A DNA stretch of 64,000 bases from the NCBI RefSeq assembly GCF_000733855.1, contig NZ_JPOJ01000001.1, forward strand, positions 806,001 to 870,000, in the 5' to 3' direction. Shown here piece after piece: positions 8,348-16,778 of this stretch. The notes under the pieces were generated by a model. It did no database searches and had not been told where the DNA came from. It saw only the letters and a program-made list of their open reading frames with translations. This DNA comes from Methylomicrobium agile. Lineage in GTDB: Bacteria > Pseudomonadota > Gammaproteobacteria > Methylococcales > Methylomonadaceae. Each line of letters starts with the position of its first letter. Position 1 is the stretch's first letter. Position numbers and translations under genes: made by a program.

Positions 8348-8764
8348 ATGATTGAAAAACTCACTTCACGACTCGATGGAGTCAAATGCACCGGCCAAGG
8401 CCGTTATACCGCGAAATGCCCGGCGCACCCTGATAAATCGCCATCCCTGGTCGCGACAGAGAAAGAAGGCCGCGTGTTGCTGCATTGCTTCGCCGGCTGT
8501 GAACCGGCCGACGTATTGGCCGCTGTCGGGCTGACGTTTGCTGACCTTTACCCTGGGAAGCCGACCTACAGCAAAGGCCGCAGAACCGCCCAGTTCAATC
8601 CATATGACGTTTTGAAGTGTCTGGCCCGTGAAGCTGGAATCGTGACCCTGGCGGCGGCTCAAATTTCAACCGGCCACCCGCTGACCACGGCCGACGCTGA
8701 ACGCGTACGGCTGGCTCATGAACGGCTGCGTGATGCAGCGCAACTGATGGGGGTTCGGTTATGA
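8348..8764 (+). CDS. Primase-type CHC2 zinc-finger protein
   Basis: The protein has 138 residues from the ATG at 8348; a TTG at 8342 would add two. Residues about 12-60 hold CTGQGRYTAKCPAHPDKSPSL and later LLHCFAGCEPADVLAAVGL, the Cys/His pattern of the CHC2-type zinc finger of bacterial and plasmid primases. The Toprim catalytic domain is absent. Its stop overlaps the SF3 helicase start at 8761, so a zinc-finger subunit and a helicase subunit, often one polypeptide in P4-like elements, are encoded separately here. It probably recognises primer start sites. Confidence 0.85.
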   Translation: MIEKLTSRLDGVKCTGQGRYTAKCPAHPDKSPSLVATEKEGRVLLHCFAGCEPADVLAAVGLTFADLYPGKPTYSKGRRTAQFNPYDVLKCLAREAGIVTLAAAQISTGHPLTTADAERVRLAHERLRDAAQLMGVRL

Positions 8765-10479
8765 GCACTGAATACGTTTCGAGTGCTGAAGAATACTTGG
8801 GCCAAACGCCAGACGGGCCCCTTCCAGATGATTACGGCATGAATCGCGTCAACGCGCATAACGCCAAAATTGCACGGCGCATTGCACGGCGGAAAAAGTC
8901 CGACACTATCGACACTATCAGCACTGGCGCGGTTTCCAGCGACACTGCTTCGACACTGGAATCGACATTCGACGAAAAAAATGCTGATGGCGAGGGGCTA
9001 AAAGACAGTCTTCTCTCGAAACAAGTGGCTGCAAAATTGCGGACCGAGCTTGCCTTGGACGAAATAACCGGCGACTGGTTTCGATGCATCAAGGGCATTT
9101 GGAAGCCAATCGCGAAAATCAGGGCGACCAAAACGATTAACAGCACCCTGCATAAGTTTCTGATCGAGGGTTTCAGCATGAGCAAGCTGAACGCCGTCGA
9201 AGGCTTCCTAAAGCTCTATCTCGCGGTAGATGCGTGGGAATCCGACAAGGCGCTGTTGCCGATGCAGAACGGCGTTTTAGACACAAAAACCATGGCGCTT
9301 ACGCCTTATTCGGCAGCCCACCGATTCAACTGGCAGTTGCCGTATGCTTACGATCCAGAGGCAAAAATCAAGGTTATCCGTCAATGGCTTAATGATGCAA
9401 CCAGCGGCGACGCTGAAATCATCAACACAATCCGCGCATTCTTCAAAATCACTCTGGTTGGCGGCGAGGTGCAGAAATTCCTTGAAATCATTGGGCCGGG
9501 CGGCACTGGCAAAAGCACATTGATCCGGCTGCTGATTCTGTTGATTGGCGAGGCAAATCATTCGGCCACCGATCTTAAAAACCTGGAGCAGAACCGATTC
9601 GAGCCGGCAACGCTGTACTGTAAACACCTGGCTGTTATCAGCGATTCGAGCCGGTACGGAGGCGAAGTCAGCGTATTGAAGGCCATCACCGGCGGCGATC
9701 CGGTACGGCACGAGCGCAAGAACCAACAGCAGAGCGGATCATTCGTTTACGGGGGCACTGTGGTGATTGCTTCAAATGAGGCTATCCAATCGACCGACTA
9801 CAGCAGCGGCCTTGCTCGACGTCGGTTGCCTATCTCTTTTGTGCGCAAAATCACGGACGAGGACAAAGCCAAGTGGCGGCCTTACGGCGGCATCGAAAAG
9901 GCGATGCAGGCCGAATTGCCGGGGCTTTTGAATTGGGTGCTGTCAATGCCTGATGCTGAAGTGGCCGACCGCCTCAGCACGATCAACGGCGGCCTGAGCA
10001 AAGCGCAGCGGGAGCACCTGGTAGAAACCAATAAGCTGGCGGCTTGGATTGACGATAACCTGGTTCTGAAAGAGGGCCACATCCACTATGTCGGGGGCAG
10101 TCCCAATGCCCTGAAAGATCAATACGCTATCGAGCGTGAATACGGCGAAAAACTCTACCCGAATTATTGTCGTTGGTGTGTTGAAAACGGATTTCAAGCC
10201 ATTGCGGTTCAACGTTTCACGAACAACCTGCTCGACATTGCCGAACATTGCAAGTTGCCGGTCAAGCCCCTCACGCGCGATGCCAATGGACGGCGAATAT
10301 CCGGCTTTAAGATCAGAACCCTTGGTGATGGCGCAATCGCAACACCGATCACAAAAACTCTATTGAGTGCCGATGAATGTCGAAGCAATGTCGATACCAC
10401 TACCCCTAAAACCCTTGAAAATGCTGATAGTGTCGAAGATGTCGATAAAACCTTGCCTGATGATACGGAGGCGTTTTAA
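8761..10479 (+). CDS. D5/P4-type superfamily 3 helicase (phage or plasmid primase C-terminal family)
   Basis: This 572-residue replication helicase carries GPGGTGKSTLIRLL (Walker A, about 245), HLAVISDSS (Walker B, about 300) and GGTVVIASNE (SF3 motif C, about 335). ALLPMQNGVLDTKT (about 163-176) is the D5_N segment found before the ATPase. The first 110 residues are polar, Ser/Thr- and Asp-rich, and do not look like a catalytic primase. The C-terminus (about 440-530) resembles the D5 winged-helix tail. It overlaps both neighbouring genes and is the likely replication initiator helicase of the excised element. Confidence 0.92.
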   Translation: MSTEYVSSAEEYLGQTPDGPLPDDYGMNRVNAHNAKIARRIARRKKSDTIDTISTGAVSSDTASTLESTFDEKNADGEGLKDSLLSKQVAAKLRTELALDEITGDWFRCIKGIWKPIAKIRATKTINSTLHKFLIEGFSMSKLNAVEGFLKLYLAVDAWESDKALLPMQNGVLDTKTMALTPYSAAHRFNWQLPYAYDPEAKIKVIRQWLNDATSGDAEIINTIRAFFKITLVGGEVQKFLEIIGPGGTGKSTLIRLLILLIGEANHSATDLKNLEQNRFEPATLYCKHLAVISDSSRYGGEVSVLKAITGGDPVRHERKNQQQSGSFVYGGTVVIASNEAIQSTDYSSGLARRRLPISFVRKITDEDKAKWRPYGGIEKAMQAELPGLLNWVLSMPDAEVADRLSTINGGLSKAQREHLVETNKLAAWIDDNLVLKEGHIHYVGGSPNALKDQYAIEREYGEKLYPNYCRWCVENGFQAIAVQRFTNNLLDIAEHCKLPVKPLTRDANGRRISGFKIRTLGDGAIATPITKTLLSADECRSNVDTTTPKTLENADSVEDVDKTLPDDTEAF

Positions 10480-11174
10480 TGACCGCCTTACAACGCATCA
10501 AACGTGCCGGGTTCGAGGTTTCGTTATCCGGCGATACCTTTACGGTCAGTCCGGCATCGAGGCTGACCCCTGAACAACGGGAGTTTTTGAAGGCGCACAA
10601 AGCCGAGATCGTCAAAGAGCTATCGGCCATCGGTGCGCCTGCGCCGGCGACCGACGGCCGCCACCACTGCCGCGAGTGTCTTCACTTCGCGAGCTACCAC
10701 GCCCACGGCGGCGGTGCTGGCATATGCAATGCTGAGGTTATGCCGTACGGCGCTTGTCATTGGGCCGATACCGTCCACCAGTGCGGCAAATACCTATCGA
10801 GCGCCAGCGATACCAAGCTGGTGCAGGCACCGTCCACCGACCCGCTACTGGTCGAAGTCTGGACGCCCAGCGGCACACCGATGACGATCCGAGCCGACAA
10901 TGCCGGACATGCCGAGTGGTTACGCAAGATGAACCCGAAACCCGAGAGTCCGGCACCGAAGCCCGATCCTGCACCAAGAGGCCAAACGATCAGCGAAGCC
11001 GCCCACAACGCCCAAGGCCGCTATTTCAAATTCCTGGCGACCTGGCCGGACGGCAGGCAGTGTTATTTGTGCGCCATGCCACGCCAGACCTTAAGCGAAG
11101 TCCGGGCACAGTATCCGACCGCCACGCATATTGAACCCATATTGAACGAGGATTACACCGATGACGAAATTTAA
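10479..11174 (+). CDS. TubC-N-like docking domain plus Cys-rich protein
   Basis: The protein has 231 residues. The N-terminal 50 (ALQRIKRAGFEVSL...LTPEQREFLKAHKAEIVKEL) match the small TubC N-terminal docking fold, best known from polyketide/peptide synthetases but also seen in many mobile-element proteins beside replication genes. Next comes a His/Cys patch (HHCRECLHFASYHAHGGG, then CNAEVMPYGACHW) that could bind zinc. The C-terminal half has a Pro-rich linker and no recognised fold. It starts on the base where the helicase stop ends and overlaps the next gene, so it is co-translated with the replication module. It may bridge the helicase to other proteins; that is inference. Confidence 0.75.
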   Translation: MTALQRIKRAGFEVSLSGDTFTVSPASRLTPEQREFLKAHKAEIVKELSAIGAPAPATDGRHHCRECLHFASYHAHGGGAGICNAEVMPYGACHWADTVHQCGKYLSSASDTKLVQAPSTDPLLVEVWTPSGTPMTIRADNAGHAEWLRKMNPKPESPAPKPDPAPRGQTISEAAHNAQGRYFKFLATWPDGRQCYLCAMPRQTLSEVRAQYPTATHIEPILNEDYTDDEI

Positions 11175-11397
11175 CCGACAATTCATTCCCGAATACCAAA
11201 ACAAATTGAGCCGCGACTTTGAAAGCCGGCAGATTTTGAAAGTCTGCTACGGATGCGGCAAAGGATTCAGCAAACGCCAAGGCCGCGCTAAGGCCGCACT
11301 TGTCGCCAATGCACCCGGCCGCTACGTTTGCGCCAAATGCGCGGCCAATCCGCCAAAGAGCATTCAACGGCTCGACTTGAACGAGGACCGCCCATGA
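11161..11397 (+). CDS. Small zinc-ribbon protein
   Basis: This 78-residue basic protein has two CxxC pairs, VCYGCGKGF and VCAKCAANPP, about 33 residues apart, which is a zinc-ribbon arrangement. It overlaps the preceding gene by 14 bases and the following SSB gene by four. The function is unknown; nucleic-acid binding is a reasonable guess from the fold, charge and context. Confidence 0.7.
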   Translation: MTKFNRQFIPEYQNKLSRDFESRQILKVCYGCGKGFSKRQGRAKAALVANAPGRYVCAKCAANPPKSIQRLDLNEDRP

Positions 11398-11774
11398 TTG
11401 ACGCATTGATTACCGGCAAGCTGATCCGTGATCCGGCATTGAAGACCGGGCCGTCCGGAAAACCTTACTGCAATTTTCTTCTGTCGGTTCCGACCGGCGA
11501 CGGCGAGCCGGTTGTTGTATCCGGTATCGCTTTTGCCGACGTAGCCGAGCGGATTGGCAGGCTTGGGAAAGGTGACGCGCTGAGCGTGGCCGGAAGCCTG
11601 AAGCCGTCCCAGTGGACCGACAAGACCACCGGCGAAACGAAGCACGGCCTTAACGTTACGGTATCGGCTGCATTGTCGGCTTATGACGTGAAGAAGCGGC
11701 GCGGCAGTGCCGACGGCACCGAGAGCAGCCGACCACCGCAAGCCCCACCGGATTACAGAGGGTATTCGGCTTAA
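11394..11774 (+). CDS. ssb: Single-stranded DNA-binding protein (element-encoded)
   Basis: The protein has 126 residues from the ATG at 11394, overlapping the zinc-ribbon stop. The OB-fold pattern is clear: ITGKLIRDPALKTGPSGKPY, FLLSVPTG, SGIAFADVAERIGRLGKGD, ALSVAGSLKPSQW and HGLNVTVSAAL. The C-terminus ends RGYSA without the usual acidic DDDIPF-type tip used by chromosomal SSB to recruit partners. Together with the helicase and primase zinc finger it completes a replication set. Confidence 0.85.
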   Translation: MIDALITGKLIRDPALKTGPSGKPYCNFLLSVPTGDGEPVVVSGIAFADVAERIGRLGKGDALSVAGSLKPSQWTDKTTGETKHGLNVTVSAALSAYDVKKRRGSADGTESSRPPQAPPDYRGYSA

Positions 11775-11818
11775 AGCTAAAGAGTTTATCGCTGAATGTT
11801 GGGCCGAGGCCCAGAATA

Positions 11819-11998
11819 ATGAAAAACCAAGAAGATTCGCAAGTGAAGTTGCAAAAATCATCAGAGCCGAATACCGTCGTCGATTTGCCTCCGCCTGATA
11901 TCGACTACGGCATCATCACCTCGGGCCTTTGCCCGACCCCTGAAGACCAGGCGTTTTTCGATAAAGACGTCGCAGGTCAACCTCCGTCTGCAGACTAA
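11819..11998 (+). CDS. Possible small acidic protein (59 aa)
   Basis: An ATG at 11819 opens a 59-residue frame beginning MKNQEDSQVKLQKSSEP and containing DLPPPDIDYGIITSGLCPTP. It is acidic and proline-rich. An alternative overlapping frame (11707-11898) ends AEVAKIIRAEYRRR-like and could instead be coding, starting inside the SSB gene. Neither matches a family I know. At most one of them is probably a gene. Confidence 0.35.
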   Translation: MKNQEDSQVKLQKSSEPNTVVDLPPPDIDYGIITSGLCPTPEDQAFFDKDVAGQPPSAD

Positions 11999-12221
11999 TT
12001 TTTTATTTTCACTCTGCGAAAATTATTTTTATTTTTCGTTTCGTTTTATCCCTCTTCATTTCGTTTCATTTCCATTTATCTCGCTTTTTCCCTTTCATTT
12101 ATCTCGTCTCTGTTCATAAAGCGATCCAATAGACTTTTGAGAAATGAACAGCGTTTAATTATAAATCCCTGGTTTAGAATGTCGAAAAACGCACACTGAA
12201 CCCGGTTTAGGAGGTTAGAAA
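11999..12221. other. Pyrimidine-rich, AT-rich non-coding tract
   Basis: The plus strand from about 12000 to 12115 is strongly T-rich with repeated TTTCGTTT, CATTTC and TTTATCTCG words, unlike anything else in the element. It could be a DNA-unwinding region near an origin used by the SF3 helicase, or the promoter region for 12222. A good ribosome site (GGAGG) precedes the 12222 start. Confidence 0.45.
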
Positions 12222-12488
12222 ATGGCAAACGAGTATCCTGTAGAGATTGACGGCACCACCGGCGAAGTCGAGCCCATACCCCCGCAGCGCGGCCAGCGTT
12301 ACCGCTGCAAGCTGGACACACTGCAAGATGTGCGCCGCGAAATGGCTAAAGTCTATCGTGAGGCGAGGTCTGAAGTGATTAACCCGGCGACCGCCAGCAA
12401 GCTCGTTTGGTGTTTGCAAGCGGTCGGCAAAGTGATCGAGGGCAGCGATTTAGAAAAGCGCGTAGAAGCCCTGGAGGCCAAGCAATGA
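12222..12488 (+). CDS. Hypothetical protein (88 aa) of the integrative element
   Basis: The protein has 88 residues, starting eight bases after a strong GGAGG. The middle (DTLQDVRREMAKVYREARSE) and C-terminus (GKVIEGSDLEKRVEALEAK) are predicted helical, with a short terminal coiled coil. I recognise no family. The stop overlaps the next start as ATGA, so it leads a three-gene operon of short helical proteins. Confidence 0.65.
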   Translation: MANEYPVEIDGTTGEVEPIPPQRGQRYRCKLDTLQDVRREMAKVYREARSEVINPATASKLVWCLQAVGKVIEGSDLEKRVEALEAKQ

Positions 12489-12688
12489 GCCTCAAGACAA
12501 GACTGGAAAAACTGGAGCAGCAACAACCGGCCAGCACTCCTAAGAAGTGGGAGCTGATCGGCGTTTTGAACGGCGAGACAGAGGCGCAAGCCATCAAACG
12601 ATGGAAAGCGAATAACCCAGACAAGACCGAGCCGGAGAACATTATCTTTTTGGTTCCGTTTGGATATGAGAGGAGCGAAGCCGCATGA
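12485..12688 (+). CDS. Short coiled-coil protein, paralogue of the next gene
   Basis: The protein has 67 residues from the ATG at 12485. It begins MSLKTRLEKLEQQQ and contains AQAIKRWKANNPDKTEPENI. The following gene begins MSIKTRLNKLETTA and contains EQWKQANPDKAPPREF, so the two arose by tandem duplication. The N-terminal heptads suggest a coiled coil that could pair the two proteins. The function is unknown. Confidence 0.65.
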   Translation: MSLKTRLEKLEQQQPASTPKKWELIGVLNGETEAQAIKRWKANNPDKTEPENIIFLVPFGYERSEAA

Positions 12689-12912
12689 GCATTAAAACGA
12701 GACTGAACAAATTGGAAACCACGGCCAAGACGCTGCCCGATGTCTGGCTGAAAATCATCACCGAGGCGGGCGACACTGCCGACGTGATCGAGCGATTGAA
12801 GGGCGAAGCCGTCGAGCAATGGAAGCAGGCCAATCCTGACAAGGCCCCGCCGAGAGAATTTAACTGGATACAGATAGTGATCGTCGACCCACCACCGCGT
12901 TCTCTGCACTGA
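12685..12912 (+). CDS. Short coiled-coil protein, second tandem paralogue
   Basis: This 75-residue protein overlaps the stop of its paralogue by four bases. The shared parts are the N-terminal MS(L/I)KTRLxKLE helix and the W/K..NPDK segment; the middle (ITEAGDTADVIERLKGEAVE) differs. It is the last gene of the operon and is followed nine bases later by a strong terminator. The function is unknown. Confidence 0.65.
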   Translation: MSIKTRLNKLETTAKTLPDVWLKIITEAGDTADVIERLKGEAVEQWKQANPDKAPPREFNWIQIVIVDPPPRSLH

Positions 12913-12920
12913 CCACCAGA

Positions 12921-12942
12921 GCCGGGGCAACCCGGCTTTTTT
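12921..12942 (+). terminator. Rho-independent terminator of the element's last operon
   Basis: GCCGGG pairs with CCCGGC around a GCAA tetraloop, followed by six Ts. Stem, stable GNRA-type loop and T-run are all classic. From here to about 13195 I see nothing coding. Confidence 0.92.
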
Positions 12943-13195
12943 GTGTCTGGCGTTTTCGTGACCGCCACCCCGGTGCTGCTGTAACAGCCCGCACACCGCG
13001 CCAGCACTGGCGTTGTGCAGGATCCGCGCTTACGGTCATGTGCTACTTTCAGGAAACAACACACAAAGCAATAATCATGCCCGTCTGTAATGCACGGTTG
13101 TCGCTGCTTTCAGAGAGTTGGCACGAAATCATGCTAGTGAATTGATTGTGCGCCAAATGGGAAACAATTGCCGAATCACCGCACCGGCAAGGTGA

Positions 13196-13489
13196 GGTTA
13201 TGGTGAGGGTTTTGCCCTACCACACGGCGAGTTCGGGAAGTGGCTGGAGGGGAATTGTCGGGTAAAGGAGAGACAGGCGCGTCGGTATATGAAGCTGGCA
13301 AATGAAATGCCGGAATTACTTGAGGCAAATACGTCGAGCTCGACGCATTTGGGCATAGACGCAGCCCTCGCCTACCTCGCAGCCCCGGATGACGTAGCGG
13401 CCTGGCGGAACAACGGCAAGGTTTTGGCAAGGGTTCCGTCCTGGTGGATCGGGAGCGGCGACGAATCCGCAAGTGTTGCGTGTGTGTGA
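13196..13489 (+). pseudogene. Truncated DUF3102-like gene
   Basis: One frame reads ALPHGEFGKWLEGNC, RQARRYMKLANEMPELLEAN and HLGIDAALAYLAAP, which fits DUF3102, a phage/plasmid protein family with a helix-turn-helix core. An in-frame stop lies just upstream of about 13196 and the expected N-terminal helices are absent. After LAAPDD the sequence no longer fits the family. It is probably a fragment left near the right end of the element; the ATG at 13289 could still give a 66-residue product. Confidence 0.6.
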
Positions 13490-13522
13490 AGGCGGCATTT
13501 TTGTGCCCGAGCTTAACCAAGA

Positions 13523-13544
13523 CCGTAGCACCAGCGTAGCACCG
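13523..13544. repeat. Right-end GCGTAGCACCA-type repeats (candidate integrase arm sites)
   Basis: CCGTAGCACCA (13523-13533) and GCGTAGCACCG (13534-13544) match the tandem pair near the left end with one substitution each and the same orientation. They lie 46 bases inside attR. Confidence 0.6.
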
Positions 13545-13545
13545 G

Positions 13546-13580
13546 AAATAAAAAAGGGCTTAGACTTTCATCTAAACCCT
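13546..13580 (-). terminator. Rho-independent terminator of tRNA-Thr
   Basis: On the minus strand a 10-bp stem (13571-13580 with 13555-13564, one wobble pair) is followed by TTTTTTATTT. It lies 9 bases past the tRNA 3' end and inside the integrated element, so the element brought a replacement terminator. Confidence 0.88.
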
Positions 13581-13589
13581 TGATTTATC

Positions 13590-13635
13590 TGGAGCTGGCG
13601 ATGGGACTCGAACCCGCGACCGGCTGATTACAAAT
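13590..13635. repeat. Right attachment site (attR) inside tRNA-Thr
   Basis: This 46-bp direct repeat, identical to 5428-5473, forms the 3' part of the intact tRNA-Thr gene. The element therefore restores a full tRNA on insertion. Confidence 0.93.
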
Positions 13636-13665
13636 CAGCTGCTCTACCAACTGAGCTACGCCAGC
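13590..13665 (-). tRNA. tRNA-Thr (anticodon UGU), integration target
   Basis: The 76-base gene has acceptor GCTGGCG/CGCCAGC, encoded CCA, a standard D and T arm, and the 5-bp anticodon stem GCTGA/TCAGC around TTTGTAA, giving anticodon TGT. The 3' part is duplicated at 5428-5473. Confidence 0.97.
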
Positions 13666-13677
13666 GAAGAATTGCGC

Positions 13678-13706
13678 ATTATACAGAATAATCTTATTTT
13701 GACCAA
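13678..13706 (-). promoter_or_regulatory. Sigma-70 promoter of tRNA-Thr
   Basis: On the minus strand TTGGTC (13706-13701), a 17-base spacer and a perfect TATAAT (13683-13678) precede the tRNA. A GC-rich discriminator (GCGC) follows, typical of stable-RNA promoters under stringent control. Confidence 0.85.
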
Positions 13707-13788
13707 CATTTTTGAACGACTCAAATAGAGCCTGGAAAAACGGACCATCTCCGGCCGTACGTTGATCCGAAGCTCACGGCCGATATTT

Positions 13789-15957
13789 TCATTTTACGCT
13801 TTTCACTACGCGTTTGTTGAAGGCCACAGATTTTCTGGTTTTTCCGGTCAAACCGGCTTCAATGCCAGTATGTTTGGTCCTAAAGCGCTGTACCTTTTCC
13901 GGCGCGATGCCGGTGCCTTTGGGCTGGAAGGAGGGGACAAGGTGGTGCTTGCCGTTGCCGATCAGGTCGCTGCGGCCCATTTCCTTCAGCGCTTCGCGAA
14001 GCAGCGGCCAGTTGTTCGGGTCGTGGTAGCGCAGGAAGGCTTTGTGCAGACGGCGCTGCTTGACGCTTTTCGGGATGTAAATCTTGTCGGCGTTGCGGCC
14101 GATCTTGTGCAGCGTGTCGAGGCCGGAATGGTACATCGCGGTCGCGATCGCCATCGGCGACGGCAGAAAAGCCTGCACCTGGTCGGCCCGAAAGCCGTGT
14201 TTTTTCAGCCACAACGCCAGATTCAGCATGTCCCGGTCGGTCGTACCGGGGTGCGCAGCGATGAAATACGGGATCAGGTATTGCTCCTTGCCGGCTTCTT
14301 TCGAATATTTGTCGAACATCTCCTTGAAGCGGTCGTAAGTGCCGATGCCGGGTTTCATCATTTTGGACAACGGTCCTTGCTCGGTATGTTCGGGCGCGAT
14401 TTTCAGATAGCCGCCGACATGGTGGGTGACCAGCTCCTTCACGTATTCAGGGGAAGTCACCGCCAAGTCGTAGCGCAGGCCCGAAGCAATGAAGATCTTC
14501 TTGATGCCGGGCAAGGCGCGCGCCCTTCGGTACAGCTTGATCAGCGGCGTGTGGTCGGTGTTCAGGTTCGGGCAGATGCCGGGAAACACGCAGGACGGTT
14601 TCCGGCAGGCCGCTTCGATTTTCGGGTCTTTACAGGCGAGCCGGTACATATTCGCGGTCGGGCCGCCCAGGTCGGAGATGTGGCCGGTGAAAGCGGGCGA
14701 AGTATCGCGGATCGCTTCGATTTCGCGGATGATCGAATCCTCGGAGCGGCTCTGGATGATCCGGCCTTCGTGTTCGGTAATCGAACAGAACGAGCAGCCG
14801 CCGAAGCAGCCGCGCATGATGTTGACCGAATGCTGGATCATTTCGAACGCCGGAATGTTCGCGTTGCCGTAAGTCCTATGCGGCAGGCGCGAATACGGCA
14901 GGCCGAAGACGCCGTCCATTTCCTTCGTGGTCAACGGGATCGGCGGCGGATTGATCCAGACCTGGCGCTGACCGTGCTGCTGGATCAATGGACGCGCATT
15001 GCCCGGATTCGTTTCGCCGTGCATGACCCGTGAGGCATGCGCGTACAGCACCGGATCGTCCTTCACATCTTCATAGGCGGGCAGCCGGATCACGGTGTTC
15101 GCGCGCCGGTTTCTGAGCAGCGTTTTGTCGAATTGAACCACGTTCTCGCCGGGAACGGTTTCAGCCGGCTTCGCATCGCAGGCCGGCTGCTCCTGGTACG
15201 GATTCTGCGGCGACATTACGACGCCCGGCTTGTCGACTTCGGTCGAGTCTTTCACCGCGAAGCCTTCCGGAATCTCTTTCACGAAATACGCGGTGCCGCG
15301 AATGCCGGTAATCTCGGAGAGCGCTTCGCCGCGCGCCAGCCGGTGCGCGATTTCGACGATCTGGCGTTCGGCATTGCCGTAAACAAGCAAATCGGCCTTC
15401 GAGTCGAGCAGGATCGATTTCTTGACCGTATCGGACCAGTAATCGTAATGGGCAATCCGGCGCAGGCTCGCTTCAATCCCGCCGATGATGATCGGCACCT
15501 CCTTAAATGCCTCGCGGCAGCGGTGAGAGTAGACGCTGACCGCGCGGTCGGGCCGCTTGCCCGCCGCGCCGTCCGGCGTGTAGGCGTCGTTCGAACGGAT
15601 TTTTTTGTCGGAGGTGTAACGGTTCACCATCGAATCCATGTTGCCGCCGGTCACCCCGAAAAACAGATTCGGACGGCCGAGCTTCCGAAAGTCGTCGGCC
15701 GAAGTCCAGTCGGGCTGCGAAATGATTCCGACTCGGAAGCCCTGCGCTTCGAGCACCCGCCCGATCAGCGCCATCCCGAAACTCGGGTGATCGATATAGG
15801 CGTCGCCGGTCACCAGGATGATGTCGCAGCTGTCCCAGCCGAGCGCCTCCATTTCCTGGCGGCTCATCGGCAGCGCCGGCGCCGGGCCGAAGCGGTGCGC
15901 CCAGAATTTGCGGTAGCCGAACAGATAAGGCGCGGCGGGTAACACGGAATGGATCAT
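13789..15957 (-). CDS. ygiQ: YgiQ family radical SAM protein
   Basis: The protein has 722 residues from the ATG at 15957, which overlaps the stop of the upstream spermidine-synthase-like gene. Longer in-frame extensions into that gene are not family-like. The N-terminal domain ([19 protein letters not shown]) resembles a cobalamin-binding fold. The radical SAM cluster site is CFGGCSFC (CxxxCxxC) in the middle, followed by the family's [13 protein letters not shown] motif. The C-terminal extension ([20 protein letters not shown]) is also typical. YgiQ is widely conserved but its reaction is unknown. Confidence 0.93.
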   Translation of the reverse strand: MIHSVLPAAPYLFGYRKFWAHRFGPAPALPMSRQEMEALGWDSCDIILVTGDAYIDHPSFGMALIGRVLEAQGFRVGIISQPDWTSADDFRKLGRPNLFFGVTGGNMDSMVNRYTSDKKIRSNDAYTPDGAAGKRPDRAVSVYSHRCREAFKEVPIIIGGIEASLRRIAHYDYWSDTVKKSILLDSKADLLVYGNAERQIVEIAHRLARGEALSEITGIRGTAYFVKEIPEGFAVKDSTEVDKPGVVMSPQNPYQEQPACDAKPAETVPGENVVQFDKTLLRNRRANTVIRLPAYEDVKDDPVLYAHASRVMHGETNPGNARPLIQQHGQRQVWINPPPIPLTTKEMDGVFGLPYSRLPHRTYGNANIPAFEMIQHSVNIMRGCFGGCSFCSITEHEGRIIQSRSEDSIIREIEAIRDTSPAFTGHISDLGGPTANMYRLACKDPKIEAACRKPSCVFPGICPNLNTDHTPLIKLYRRARALPGIKKIFIASGLRYDLAVTSPEYVKELVTHHVGGYLKIAPEHTEQGPLSKMMKPGIGTYDRFKEMFDKYSKEAGKEQYLIPYFIAAHPGTTDRDMLNLALWLKKHGFRADQVQAFLPSPMAIATAMYHSGLDTLHKIGRNADKIYIPKSVKQRRLHKAFLRYHDPNNWPLLREALKEMGRSDLIGNGKHHLVPSFQPKGTGIAPEKVQRFRTKHTGIEAGLTGKTRKSVAFNKRVVKSVK

Positions 15958-16778
15958 TTGATGACTCGGTTGATGACGCGGGGATTGGATTTGACGAGCG
16001 TTCTCAGGAAACTCGAAAATTCGATACGGTAAAGCGGTTCGAGCGCTTCGGCCCGGCTGCGCAGCGCCTTCAGCGAATACGCAGGCGACCCTTTGTTGAA
16101 GGCCAGCGCGATAATATTGTCGTGTTCGTTGACCGGCAGAAACAGCACGCGTTCCTCGAACGCTTCGTTCAGCCAGTCGCAATACGCCTCGAACAGATCC
16201 TTGTCGGTGTTCCACAGGTTCACGACCAACAGGCCATCATCCTTCAGCAAGGTCCGGCAGGCGTCGAAAAACGCGATGCTCGACAGCGACGGCGACATGC
16301 CGTCGTGATCGAAAATATCGACGAATAAAAGATCGAAATAGCCGCTTGAAGTTTCGGCTCGGCGGCGCACATAATCGCCGCCGTCACCGAGAATCACCTT
16401 CAGCCGCGCATCGAGCGGCAACCCGAAATGGCTGCGCGCGACTCTGACTACGTCTTTCCGGTATTCGACCGCGACTAACCGGCAATCGGGAAAATGATAT
16501 AATAAATGCCGGGCCAGCGAGCCGCCCCCCAGGCCCAAAAGTAAACCCTGCTCCGGCGCATCTTTAAACAGCATCCAGCTATTCATCGCGCGCAGATAGG
16601 CGAGTTCCAGTTTTTCCGGATCGTCGATGCGCAGGCTGCTTTGTGTTGCGGAGGAACCGAAGTGCAGCGACCTGACGCCGTTGTGTTCGACCACTTCGAT
16701 GACGCCGTCGTCATCGTGGCTTTGATAAATCAGCCGGCCTTTGACTTTGTAAATGTCTTTGCTGCAAGTTTCCAACAT
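15954..16778 (-). CDS. Spermidine synthase-like Rossmann protein
   Basis: This 274-residue protein has a class I methyltransferase/polyamine synthase fold: [17 protein letters not shown] (dcSAM/SAM loop), [29 protein letters not shown] and [13 protein letters not shown]. The family includes SpeE-like proteins often labelled spermine/spermidine synthase domain proteins. The canonical aminopropyl-acceptor motif around the DxG loop is only partly kept, so the substrate is uncertain. It overlaps ygiQ by four bases. Confidence 0.8.
   Translation of the reverse strand: MLETCSKDIYKVKGRLIYQSHDDDGVIEVVEHNGVRSLHFGSSATQSSLRIDDPEKLELAYLRAMNSWMLFKDAPEQGLLLGLGGGSLARHLLYHFPDCRLVAVEYRKDVVRVARSHFGLPLDARLKVILGDGGDYVRRRAETSSGYFDLLFVDIFDHDGMSPSLSSIAFFDACRTLLKDDGLLVVNLWNTDKDLFEAYCDWLNEAFEERVLFLPVNEHDNIIALAFNKGSPAYSLKALRSRAEALEPLYRIEFSSFLRTLVKSNPRVINRVIK

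Larger units (their letters stand above)
5428..13635. mobile_element. 8.2-kb integrative element in tRNA-Thr (satellite-like)
   Basis: The element is bounded by the 46-bp direct repeat and carries its integrase next to the left end, read inward. Behind it come a toxin-antitoxin pair, an AlpA-like regulator, a primase zinc finger, an SF3 helicase, an SSB and many short genes, nearly all on the plus strand with ATGA-type overlaps. No capsid, terminase, tail, lysis, relaxase or type IV secretion gene is present. The content resembles P4-like or other phage satellites, or a minimal self-replicating integrative element, that depends on a helper for transfer. A recognisable helper-packaging gene is lacking, so the transfer mode is open. 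Confidence 0.88.

Noticed and set aside
11707-11898. A 63-residue frame overlapping the SSB end and the 11819 frame
   Set aside because: It competes with the 59-residue frame at 11819, begins inside SSB and has no known family. The helical end is suggestive, so it was recorded only as an alternative.
13762-15942. Two long plus-strand frames (423 and 301 residues) opposite ygiQ
   Set aside because: They are antisense shadows caused by the high GC content; ygiQ has complete family motifs.
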